Shown here one piece after another: positions 41,403 through 51,955 of a DNA stretch of 64,000 nucleotides. This stretch comes from Sporothrix humicola (Eukaryota; Ascomycota; Sordariomycetes; Ophiostomatales; Ophiostomataceae), in the NCBI GenBank assembly GCA_021396245.1, contig WNYE01000139.1, forward strand, positions 1 to 64,000, written 5' to 3'. Each line of letters begins with the position of its first letter. Positions within the stretch are counted from its first letter, which is position 1. The notes beneath the pieces are model-generated. The model ran no database searches, was not told the origin of the DNA, and worked only from the letters and a program-made list of their open reading frames with translations. The translations under genes and the position numbers were made by a program.

Positions 41403-43109
41403 TCACTGCTCGTTGGTCTTGGCGGCCCGCAGCTCCGACACAAAACTCTGGCCCCACCACTGGCTCGTGTACTGGTAGACGTACCGCCGCAGCTTCTGGA
41501 AGTTGCCGTCGCGCTGCTCGGCCGGCATGGTGACGGCCGTGTGGATCGCCTTGGCCACGTCCTCGGTGTTCCACGGGTTGATGATGAGCGAGCCGTTGAG
41601 GCTCTGCGCGGCGCCCGCAAACTCGGACAGGATCAGCACACCGTGGCGGTCGTTTTGGGCGGCGACGTACTCGTACGAGACCAGGTTCATGCCGTCGCGC
41701 GTCGACGTCACCAGGCACACGTCCGACACGGCATACAGCGCCGTCATCTCCTCAAAGCTCACGCTGTGATACAGCCAGTGGATGGGCATGTACTCGACGG
41801 TGCCAAACTTGCCGTTGATGCGGCCGACCAGCTCGTTGGTCTCCTTCCACAGGTCGCGGTACTCGTCGACGTCCTGCCGCGAGGGCACGGCGACCTGCAC
41901 GAGCACGATCTTGCCGACCCACTCGGGGTGTTCTGTCAAGAACAGCTCAAAGGAGTGCAGCTTCTGCGGCATGCCCTTGATGTAGTCGAGGCGGTCGACG
42001 CCCACCACAACGCTGACGCCGGCAAACTTCTTTTCGAGCTGCTTGATGCGGTCGAGCACCTTGGGGTTGTGGAAGGCGTCGTCAAACTTGGTGACGTCGA
42101 TGCCAATGGGGAAGGCACCGACGGTAATGAAGCGGCCGTTGAACTCGGCGCCGTTGGGCAGCGTGTTGACGCCCAGAATGCGCGAGCAGCTGCTGAGGAA
42201 ATGGCGCGCATAGTCGTACGTGTGGAAGCCGACAAGGTCGCACGACAGCAGGCTCTTGAGGATGCCCTCGCGCACGGGCACCGGCAGAATGCGGAACATC
42301 TCCGACGAGGGGAAGGGTGTGTGCAAGAAGAAGCCGATGCGGACATTCTTGCGCTCGGGGCCCAGCTCCTCGCGCAGCATCTGCGGCAGCACAAAGTGGT
42401 GGTAGTCGTGGACCCATACAATGTCGCCGTCCTGCACGTTCTGGGCCATGGTCTGCGCAAACTCGCGGTTGACGCGGTTGTAGGCGACCCACGAAAGCTC
42501 GTCAAACGTCACGTCGGACGGGTGGTAGTGCAGCAGCGGCCACAGGATCGAATTGGAGAAGCCGTTGTAGTGGCGGTCCATGTCGTCCTTGCTCAGAAAG
42601 ACGGGCACGGCAGAAAAGTCCTTGGCCAGCGTGTCGATCATGGGCTGGCGCTCCTGCTCAGGCACCTCGAGGCCGGGCCAGCCGTACCAGGTAAAGTTGA
42701 TCTGCTTGGCCATGCCCGAGATGCCCGTCACCAGGCCACCGGAGCTCATGGAGAAGTCGTACTTGCCATCGTCCTGGCGCTTGACCGTGAGCGGCAGACG
42801 GTTGGACACGAGGATCAGGTTGGCCTTGTCGCCGTCGTCGGGCTTCTTGGAGGCGTCCATGGCGGATTTTGTGGTGGTCGTGGTTGTAGATGACGTTGAA
42901 GGGTTTGGTTGTTTTAATTCAGGTACCGTCTCTGCTGGTTCAGGAACGGCGTCGTCAAGCTCGATCGGCTCAGGTACGTCTCCTTGGTCGGCCGTCGGAG
43001 AACCGGTGCGAAGTCGAGATCGCGGAGGCTGCGTAGGAGAAGAGGAAGGGACAATGTCGTCTTGCTGGCTGTCTTCGTTGTCGGCTCGTGGGTGCTTTGG
43101 GGGCATCAT
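41403..43109 (-). CDS. tps1: Alpha,alpha-trehalose-phosphate synthase (UDP-forming), Tps1
   Basis: Tps1 makes trehalose-6-phosphate from UDP-glucose and glucose-6-phosphate in the cytosol and restrains glycolysis and sugar signalling. The GT20 core is complete: LILVSNRLPLTV, SSGGLVTG, WYGWPG, VHDYHHFVLPQML, GFFLHTPFPSSE, VDRLDYIKGMPQKL and RDGMNLVSYEYVAAQ. There is no phosphatase domain and no intron. Two starts are possible. The ATG at 43109 (568 residues) adds an 83-residue Pro/Ser/Asp/Glu-rich, disordered-looking extension. The ATG at 42860 (485 residues, near usual Tps1 length) sits in a strong GCCATGG context just before the conserved core. A TATA box at 43157-43166 would put the transcript start upstream of 43109, so I give the longer form, but both may be made by leaky scanning. 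Confidence 0.96.
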   Translation of the reverse strand: MMPPKHPRADNEDSQQDDIVPSSSPTQPPRSRLRTGSPTADQGDVPEPIELDDAVPEPAETVPELKQPNPSTSSTTTTTTKSAMDASKKPDDGDKANLILVSNRLPLTVKRQDDGKYDFSMSSGGLVTGISGMAKQINFTWYGWPGLEVPEQERQPMIDTLAKDFSAVPVFLSKDDMDRHYNGFSNSILWPLLHYHPSDVTFDELSWVAYNRVNREFAQTMAQNVQDGDIVWVHDYHHFVLPQMLREELGPERKNVRIGFFLHTPFPSSEMFRILPVPVREGILKSLLSCDLVGFHTYDYARHFLSSCSRILGVNTLPNGAEFNGRFITVGAFPIGIDVTKFDDAFHNPKVLDRIKQLEKKFAGVSVVVGVDRLDYIKGMPQKLHSFELFLTEHPEWVGKIVLVQVAVPSRQDVDEYRDLWKETNELVGRINGKFGTVEYMPIHWLYHSVSFEEMTALYAVSDVCLVTSTRDGMNLVSYEYVAAQNDRHGVLILSEFAGAAQSLNGSLIINPWNTEDVAKAIHTAVTMPAEQRDGNFQKLRRYVYQYTSQWWGQSFVSELRAAKTNEQ

Positions 43110-43156
43110 GATGTCAAAGACCCAAGCAAAGGCCGCCGTAGTGGGCTGCTTAGGCT

Positions 43157-43166
43157 CTTTATAAAG
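43157..43166 (-). promoter_or_regulatory. Probable TATA box of tps1
   Basis: CTTTATAAAG, palindromic, lies about 50 bases upstream of the first in-frame ATG (43109) and about 300 upstream of the alternative ATG (42860). Clear TATA boxes are uncommon in this window, which favours a stress-inducible promoter, as expected for trehalose genes. Confidence 0.5.
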
Positions 43167-45324
43167 TGGCACTGGCCAAAGCCGCAAAAAAACAGGTCTG
43201 GGTCAGCAACGGCTAAAAAAAGTGCTGAAAAACTGCTCCGTAAGTCCACTCGCAGAGCTCCAGAACAAAACCAGCCAAGCCAAGCTTGCTATTGGGCAGC
43301 TCGGGGCGATTTGGGGCGGTTTGGGTGTTATTGGCTTCCGTTTTGGCGGGGCAAAGAGGCGTGTAAGACACTTTTCTTCTGATTTCTTCTGCTTGTCTCT
43401 GCTTTCTTTGCTCTCGTTTTGGTCTTTTTGCGTGCCTTGTTGCGTGCAGAAAAGTCGCACTAGGCCACTCTTCTCCCGGTGCTATGCATAAAAGGAGCTC
43501 TGTTGGGCTGTGGGCTGGGGGCTGCTGCAGATCATTGTGCGGGCATCAGATGCACGCCGGGACGGAAGAGAACGACACGATGTTGCAATCTCACGATTGT
43601 GGGAATTCAGGAGGTCTTTTTACGGATTTGACGAGATTTTCCCCTTTTCTCTCTCCTGCTTTGGGATGCGAGAATTGCGCATGTAACGAAGCCAACAGAA
43701 GGCAGGAGCAAAGGGATGACGGGCTTTGTATTTTTGCATTTTACGGGCAGGAACGGTTGGGCGGGGCAAAGGGCCGAAGAGAAGGAGCAGAATGAGCGAG
43801 ACGCAGAAGCAGAAGCAGCCACAGGAAAAGGCAAAAAAGAACGCTGCAGAGTGGGAAAGAGCGCGGCCCCACTAACGACGTAATGTGTTTTCTTTCCACG
43901 CAACACAAAGGCACACAAGCGTCCGGGTGCGGCAAGAGCTCATCATCGTTCCTGCCCATTCGATCGTTGAAAATAAAGTCGATTTCAACAACGGAAGGCG
44001 CACTAGACTCACTGACGCGCTTGACAAGACAAGTGTCAACAACCTGTCACTGAGTTTGGCAGGTGTCCATTTGTTACAGTAAGATACGTGCCTTCTCTTT
44101 TCTCTTCTCACGGCGAACAGTCGGCATGTCTTGGCCAAATAATAATACCCCATTGCTCCACACCCTCTCGTGACGAGCGCGGCCAGGACTGAGCTGTAAA
44201 AATCGCTCCTTTTCACGATGTTCCCTTCCGTGCCGGGTATACTTTTACTTTTGTCTTTTCTTTTCTTTTCAGTATATTCTCTGTGCCGCCCAATGCCACG
44301 ATAAAATCTCGGACGCGCCTCTTCGGCCCTGTTCCATCGCGCCTTCTCTCCCCGGCGATTTGCTCGCGATCACTCTTTCCCGGCTCTGCTTGCCGCCAGT
44401 CCAGACCCAACATCGTTCCTTCCCCATGGTTTCTTATCGTAGTCTGGTCGATGCCTAGGCTCGGGCCATGCCTTCCTATTTCTATTCAATGCAGGGGAAA
44501 CAGTTACAGAGTAAGGGGCGCAACATTGTCCTTCCCCAGTCGAATCTCACGATGTAGAGCTCAATAAATAGCTCACAGCAGTCGACTTTGACTAAATATG
44601 TTTATCCCAGATATGTTCAGGCCAGACTTGAATTACTTCAGGATAACAACGTAAAAGTAAAAAAGGCTTCCTACTTGTTCCTTTAATTTTTAAAATATTC
44701 TTTGCCTGCTGTGATTTTTTATTTTATTTTAAAGATAAAAATCAAATAATCTGAAGAATAAGACTCGCAAATAGCCGAATATCAGAATCAAACATGTCAC
44801 TTTTTTCACACTTGCTTCCCGCACATGAGCCCACGATTTCTATCCAATCCAGTCTGCACATGGGCTCTGAAAGCAAGTGGCTTCGGGTGGCCGCTTTTGG
44901 GTCGTCATCGACTCAGCGCGAGACATATGCTTTGTTTTGAAACGCACGTGACTATCCACGTGGAGGTACCAGAATATTACATAAGCTTATCGCGTTGGCG
45001 GCGCGATCCTGGCTAAGAGCATTTTGGCCCAAACAAACCTTGAGCTTTGGAGCTTCACCAAACAGCTCGGCCTTGTGCATTTATTTCGCTTTTCAGGGTT
45101 CGATTGCCAACGTCCGCCCACAACCATCTTTACGCACCTGGACGACGCGAATAGCTTCATTCGAGCGGCCACAACGACCATATTGCTTTTCTGTATTCAT
45201 ATACGACCCATTACGCCCATAGCCGCATTCACGACCGCATCCAAACATTTCCTCATTTTCCTTTCACCTCTACGAACGCCGATAATTCGTGACATTCACG
45301 CCTTCGATCTCAATTTCTCCCACG
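43167..45324. other. Intergenic region between divergent tps1 and the Nup37-like gene
   Basis: About 2.1 kb with no coding-like frame. An AT-rich block lies at about 44660-44790. The last 300 bases are C/A/T-rich leader for the gene at 45325. Confidence 0.55.
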
Positions 45325-47822
45325 ATGGCGGTCTTTGGCCAGCGTGTGCGGCAGACGCCGCACAATGTGCAGTGCCTGTGCGTTTAGACGCCCCTTTGTT
45401 TATGCTTGACAGACCCTGTTTCTAACCTGTGTTTTCGCTCTTTAGATACGACCTCGATCGACGCGTCTACTGTGTCAAGACGTACCCGGTTCTCTCGCCC
45501 CAGGGCGCGAACATTGTCATCTACGGTCACGAAAATGGTGTCTCGGTTGTCTGGCGCGGCGGCCGCCGTCTCAAGGACACACGCAAGCCCGACCCGAAGC
45601 CAGCAAACCACAGCAACAACAATGCCAATGCCGACTCGGTGATGATTCTCGACTCAGACGAAGATGAGGATGCGGCAGCTGCTTCATCAGCGACCTCGGT
45701 GGCCAACTTTGTCGACAAGCCCGTGTTCGAGGACGCGCCGGCAGACACGAATGTGGGCGGTTTTGCCGAGGTCGTGCAGACGCTGGACTTGGCCCTCAAC
45801 CAGGCCGTTCTCAGTATTGCCGTCCTGCCGATTGCACCCTGTGCAGCCAAGGAGGCCGAGCCGGCCCTGCTGCAAGAAAAGATGGTGTTTGCCATTACGT
45901 GCCGTGCGACAGCCGACGTGTACGTGATCACACTGCCCCTGACACCGCCCTCCAACGAGAGCAAGAACCGGCCGCAGCTGCGGACAAACCTGTTGGCAGG
46001 CAACCTGGGCCGTGGCGCGTTTGGCGATTCTCTCATCTCGCTTGGCGGCCAGAACCGGCGCGGCGAAGGCGTAGCAATCACGCTTGCCAAGCAAAAGGTA
46101 GCATCTGCGCCTGCCGCACCAGGCTCGCGTTCTGCATCGGCAGCCGCTCAGCCAACACGGGTCATTGTGGCCGTCCACTCGCGTGAAGCATCGGGCACGT
46201 TGCGTCTGTGGGATGTTACGGTGGGCACCAAACGTTCAGGTTCAGAACGGCCTATTGAGCCCTTCCAGACCGAGTATCTGCCGAGCCCGCTCAACGGCGT
46301 GGCTTTCAACCCTACGCACCCTACACAACTCCTGGCCGTGGACCCTCAGCGTGCTGTCCGCATCTACGACTACACCATTCCTGCTATTCCGTCAGACGAC
46401 ATGACCGAAGGCCCCTTCCCACCGCAGGGCTCGTGGCTGCTTTCCCTGTACCCACCCTTTGCTCGTGGCGCGCTCACACAGACGGCCAGAAAGCCGATTG
46501 TGGCCGCGTCCTGGATCGCCCACGGCCACGCCATCCTTGCCCTTCTGGCAGACGGCCAGTGGGGTGTGTGGGACATTGACCGGTCAAGCTCGGGCAGCAG
46601 TGGCAGCGGAAGCGGTGTGTTTGGGTCGGCAACATCTGGCATCCGCGGTGCTGCCCTGACCAACTTTAGCATCTCCGGGCAAATCGAAGGCACAACGCCT
46701 CTGCGGAATCCTGCCACGAGCTCCCGCAAGTCAACCGAGGGCGACTTTGTGCCCATGACGCCCCACACACGCCGCGATACGCTAGCAGCGTCGTTTGCCG
46801 GTGGTGTCGAGCGGCTTGTGGCAACACCTGGCGGCGTCGAAGTTGTGCAGCAGCGCTCGCTCCGTGGCACAGCTGCTGGCAAGGAGACGGCCGTTCTCTG
46901 GCTGGGCGGCATTGACTACACGGTGGCTGTCATCCCCGATGTGTCTCGCTTCTGGGACTCGCAGCTCCGGCGGACATCTGGCGGCGGCGGCGGCCTGTTC
47001 AGCGGCACTCGGCCAACGCGCATGGTCCGGATACACGATCTCGGCGCCAGTCTGCAGGGTGAGCGGTGCTGCGGTGCCGTTGCCGTTTCATGGCCCTCCC
47101 AGTTTGTCTCGACCGGGAGAGCCGATGAGGGCGACGATGAGGAAGACGCCGAAGAAGGAGGCATCAACGGCGGGCAGTCGATCGAGGTTCTCGTCCAGGG
47201 CGAGACCCGGTTGGTGGCAACGCGCGAGAGCGGCGAGGACGCCTATGCCGGCGGCCTGACGACGCGTCTGCTGGCAGCCTCGGCGCGCCGGCGGAACGTG
47301 GGCGACACCGTGACGAGCGCCATTGTTGTCGAGCCGCGCACGCGCAAGCCGGGCACGGTCAAATTTGACCTGGACGCCAACCAGCTGCAGCAGATCCAGC
47401 AGATGAGTCTGCTGAGAGGCAAGCTGCCGCCCTCGGCCACCGGTGCCGGTGCAACACCCCGCCGTGCTCCTCTGACGCGCTCCCTCTTTGAAGAGCCGTC
47501 CAAAGACGGTTCCGACGACGTGGCCGCCACGCCGCAGAGACACCGTTCGCTGTTCGACGAGAACGAGGTCACCCTGACCCAGAGCATGATGCGCCCGCCG
47601 CCGCGCAATATTAACGTCAAGCCCGACCTGACGTTTGCAGGCGGCCTCGAGGACGCAGCCAACGCGCCCGACGACGAAGAGGCGGCGCAGGACCGCAACG
47701 TCGAGGAGGAAATGCTGGACATTATGGAGATTGACCGGGCGCTCGAGTCGATGGAGGGCCGGCACGGCGGCGGCGGCGGTATCGGCGGCGGAGCGCGCAA
47801 TGTCTTTTTCGAGGGCGCCTAG
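45325..47822 (+). CDS. WD40-type protein, probable Nup37-like nucleoporin (two exons)
   Basis: Exon 1 is 45325-45377 and exon 2 is 45446-47822. The 68-base intron has a GTGCGT donor, a TCTAAC branch point and a CTTTAG acceptor. Joining gives MAVFGQRVRQTPHNVQCL-YDLDRRVYCVKTYP and 809 residues. WD-type blades are visible as ANIVIYGHENGVSVVWRGG, ASGTLRLWDV, LAVDPQRAVRIYDY and LLADGQWGVWDID, separated by Ser/Asp/Gly-rich insertions. The C-terminus is polar and ends in a Gly-rich stretch. Filamentous-fungal Nup37, a Y-complex subunit of the nuclear pore, has this large size and layout. I base the name on overall resemblance from memory, so function is less certain than the gene itself. The stop is an amber codon, and the same frame remains coding-like beyond it (see the next entry). 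Confidence 0.82.
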
Positions 47823-47846
47823 GCACGACGCCCTCGTCTAATCTGC

Positions 47847-49352
47847 ATGCGTGGTGGCGGTTTTGAAGACAAGTGGGGTAATGAGGACAATGGGGACAAC
47901 GGGTACGACGAGTACGAAGAGGATCTATAGGACGACGTCGATGGCTCGATCGAATACCCGGCCGAGGACGGTTCAGAGGAGGAAGACAGTTCAGAGGAGG
48001 AAAAGGATAAGGGAGAGGAGAAGAAAGAGGAAGTGCCTGCCGAAGAGCTTATAGATGGGGAACCAATGTACGGAAACTTGGAAGAGGGGGTGCAAGACGA
48101 GAATGTTCTGGACGACGACCTGCTTGACGACGACCGTGCGGACGGGCGCCGGGGGACGATAGGCCGCCTGGATTCCGATAACGAACGGACAGGCCAGCGA
48201 TCGGCCTCGCCTGACTCGCCTGCCCTGGCGTAGTGGCCAACCAGCCAGCAGGAACTCCGGCCCGGCAACAACTACATCATCAACACGGATTTTCTACCCT
48301 GTTTCAAAAAGCCATCTGCCACTACAGCCTTGGAGAACCAGGTCATCATCCAGAGCATCAAGGACGATGTCGACAATCTGGAAGCTCGCCGTGCAGAGGC
48401 ACGCGCCATCCGCGAAAGGTGCCACCGTGATTTCCTCTTTGCCGATGTTGTGAGGGACATGAAACGGAAGGGCCTCGTGCGCAAGCTAGACAACATTGCC
48501 ATGCCCGGCGAAGATATCCAGCCTTTCCCGCGCGCCCCGCCCATGGCCCGGACGCACAATCCTGGCTGGATCCTGCGTGGTCGTACGCGCAACTTTGCCC
48601 AAACCCGCGCGGCCGCCGCCAACAGCTTCTACCCCAAAAACCGAGCGCTGCACAACAACTTGGTTCTGTCCCGGAACCTCCGTCGACACGGCCGTGCTTT
48701 TGTCGGCCACCTGGCTCAGTGGAACGCCTAGAAGACAGCCCGGGAACAAGCTGCCGAACAAGCTCGCCAGCAGGCCATTGCGGAAGAAGAGGCCGCTCTC
48801 GAAAAGGAGGAGAGGGAAACGGCCGAACTCGAGTGTGACTGTGCCGAGTGCGAACGCTCTCGCCCTTGCCCTCACGTTGCCCTTGATGCTTCCGACATTG
48901 ATCTGAGCCTAAACGAGCTTTGGCAGGACATGAGCAGATCCCTTGGCGTGTCTCTCGGCGACCAAGATGGCGGTCATGAAGCCGACCCCAAGGACGCGAA
49001 TGACAACGGCAACGACAGTAGCTACAGTCGTGGTAGTGACAATGGAAGCAACAGCCTCGACCACTTCGTCGTCGGTGGCCAGAAGAAGAACAGCGACAAG
49101 GACGACACTGAGTGTCTCCAATCTCTCCCTCGCGATGTTGTTGATGCTCATGGCATACCCTTGAGTCTAAAGCGGCTCTGGAGAAACACCCGAAAGTCCG
49201 ACAATATCTACGACAACGATTACGAAACCGGCAGTGAAGACGACGACAGTGGCTACGACTGTGAGAGTGAGAGTGGTGTTGACTGTTATCCTGTCGAGCC
49301 CCTCCGCGATCTCTGTGTCCATCGCCGGAAGCGTCTGTGTCAAAGGTCCTAG
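47847..49352 (+). pseudogene. 502-codon frame interrupted only by TAG codons
   Basis: From an ATG 24 bases after the Nup37-like stop, and in the same frame, a coding-like sequence runs to TAG at 49350. It is broken by TAG at codons 28 (47928), 129 (48231) and 295 (48729). There is no in-frame TAA, TGA or frameshift, and GC-ending codons continue on both sides of each stop. The product would be acidic and Glu/Asp-rich at first (about 1-125). A Lys/Arg-rich helical part follows (about 155-295), with VVRDMKRKGLVRKLDNI and HNPGWILRGRTRNF. Next comes an Ala/Glu/Gln-rich helix with a CDCAECERSRPC cysteine cluster (about 332-343), then an Asn/Asp/Ser-rich tail. I recognise no family. It may be a decayed gene, a 3' extension of the upstream gene, or a gene whose UAG codons are edited to UGG. 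Confidence 0.65.
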
Positions 49353-51931
49353 CCACGGGAGAAGGCTCTTTCTCTCCACCCTCCTGTCTTTCCCATCTTG
49401 ATCCCCTTCTTCCTGTCTTCCACCTGTGCCATCAGTCTTCCTTTTTTTCTTCTTCCTTTTCCTGTCTTCTGCTCTTTTTGTTTTATTCTGCACAGTATTG
49501 ATACCGAGTTTATTACAGAACTACTACTAGCTCATTAGCTACGGATATAAAAAGCGACCATTTGTTTTTGCCCGAGGTGCAGCCTCGTCTTCTCGTGATA
49601 TCACATTCTTTTTTCCCTTCCTCTTCCCTCACATCCGCACGGCATGGTGGAGCACAAGGCTTTAAACTTGTCCATCCTTGTTCCAGGCTCTGTATTCCGA
49701 GCGGTATATCAAACACAACCCGGGGCAAGATTTCATTACAAAGGGACGAGGTCTGTGATGAGAGGGAGGCCGGTCGCCGGTATTCCGGTGTTCGTCACCT
49801 CCCCCCTCACTACCTCACCATGTCCTTTCCGCCCGGGCGACGCGCTTTGAAAGCAGACTGCTTCCTCCTCCTGCTCTCGTAGTAGAGAAGAGGTTGTTAG
49901 ACCCTGCAATTATTAAACTCATTTTTGACCAAATGGCCTCCCCGTCAATCCTTTCCTTCCATGGAGACGGGGCGACAGCGCGTCGATACATTCGTTTCCC
50001 TACTGTATATAAAACTCGTAGATACTGAGTATTTCGTCCTTCGTAATCACGAACTCGCGCGTATGTTAAGCGCGACTTGCCCGCAGACTGGCCCGCTTGG
50101 CATGTGTTTTGTGCCCCATCTTGACTCCATGTTGACAAGGCGGTCTAGACGCTGACTTGTCGGGTACCTCAGGCATCAAATATTTCATGTTAAGCACGGC
50201 GTGCGTGCAAATCGGATTGGCCGGAGTCGGCTCCTCTGTTCGTATCCTTTCCGCGGTCCGCGTTTTTACTCGTCTCTGTGTGTGTATTTTTGCCTTGTGT
50301 CTTGGTGCAGTGGTGCCTGACTTGACTATGACTTTTCCTGACGTCCTGCAGGTCTTGGTCTGGGCCTTGGTTCAACAAGTAAAAAAGTCTGCACAGTACT
50401 TGTCCACGTCGGTTCCTGCATATGTATATGCAGCTACAGCTGCAGGTTCGACACAACTGGCTGTTGTTCTTTTCTGTTCGTCCCGTGTTTAAATGAACGT
50501 GGCAAGACGCGTTTGGTGTTTTTTTTTATGGTTTTCGGTGTCGTCGTTTCTTTTTGCCGTCTGAATTTTCAGTCAACTGGCTCCTTGCTTGTTGTCAATT
50601 TTGATACTGCAAGTTTGTGTTTGTCTCCAACAAGCTCGAGTTGACAACTATCGCGTCACGACAGTGGCGGTCGAGGATTCAACCAGTGCAACATCGATTC
50701 AGCACTCCGTAGACTAACATACGTAAGAACCTATCCAATCCTGCCGGAGACAAAACGAAAAGGGCTGTAAGGGCTGCAAACGTAATACGGCCACATCTTG
50801 TTCCATTGAAATACGAGGTACGTCGATTTGTACTGCATGCTCAACCTTCAACATGTCGACTGCCAACAGCGCCAACACAATGCCCAGAACCACTCGAGTT
50901 CTAGAGCTCACGACCATACTCGGGACAAGACTTGCTGAGAAGGAAAAGAAGAGAAGACGAGAAAAAAAAAATTAGTAAAATTCAGTAAAATCCAAGAAAA
51001 GAACGAAAGAAAGTCATCGGTGCCCGCCGCCGCCCACAAAAAAAGACGGGGAAGCTAATGCACGGTGAGTGGGCGGGCTCGGCGAGCAAGACAAAATGTA
51101 TCAAGAAAAAAGGAAAGCTCGGGCGTGGAGCCTCTCGTGAGTCTCGTCCAATGTCCTGTTCTTGCTTTGCTTTTCGACTTGGTCCTTGTCTTGAACTTTG
51201 ATTTCTGTCTCTCGTCTCCTTTCTGCGTGTCTCGCCGATGCCTGTCTCGACTCTCGAGAACAAAGCTGATAGCTGGCAGCTGATAGAAGCGTGCTTGGAA
51301 TCAAATATAGGAGACCTGCCGACAGTACGCCCGACTAGGATGCGGCCCGGTTTTCTGGTACTTTTCAATGTCGTCTTTTCGAGAAGCGTGAGCCTGTTTA
51401 TTGAATTTTCTGCTCTTGGTGCATCCATCCCTCGAGCTATCCCGACTTTTAGAGATAAAAATAAACACCGGCCCCGACTGGCTCTTACCTTCGTCTCCTT
51501 TTAGTCCTTTCCTTCTTCTGGGGCTGTCTGGGCCTTCTCCACGGGCAAGACAACGCAAGGCGGATTTTTCAGCTCTTGGACATGCATCTCATCCAAGATG
51601 AAGAGATTTCATCTCAAGTGCAAATACGGAGTAGTCAATAGTCAATAAGGTACACCCTATTTTTATGCTTTTGTTCCTTGATTCCAGCTTGTCATCGGAT
51701 GGTAGAGAAGACGATTTAAAAACCTTGCGGCAACAAGTTTTTTGACGCGTGCCCTATTTCCTTTCCGGTCCACCTTCTATGAGACGTCAGCCATCTTCCT
51801 AGGAATGACTCTTGATAATGACAACGGTCGTGCTTGAGAGAGACAGAGACAAATAAACATAACGCAGGCATCAAAAGGAGCCACTGCCGGGAGTCAAGAA
51901 TAGAAATCAGAAAAACAATGAACCGCAAAAC

Positions 51932-51955
51932 AAAAAAAAAAAAAAAAAAAAAAAA
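51932..51955. repeat. Poly-A run (24 A)
   Basis: A run of 24 A in non-coding DNA. No target-site duplication or retroelement body is recognisable upstream, so it is probably a simple repeat. Confidence 0.85.

Noticed and set aside
47878..47930. A 53-base intron (GTAATG..CTATAG) that would remove the first in-frame TAG after the Nup37-like gene
   Set aside because: Splicing it shifts the frame and meets a TAA within about 80 bases, no clear branch point is present, and the unspliced frame is coding-like on both sides of the TAG.
45446..49352. Reassignment of UAG as a sense codon in this genome
   Set aside because: Other intact genes in the window (dhh1, the PEBP gene, GH31, the coiled-coil gene) end properly at TAG, so UAG works as a stop.
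51932..51955. Poly-A run as the tail of a LINE or processed pseudogene
   Set aside because: No coding remnant or flanking duplication is visible beside it.
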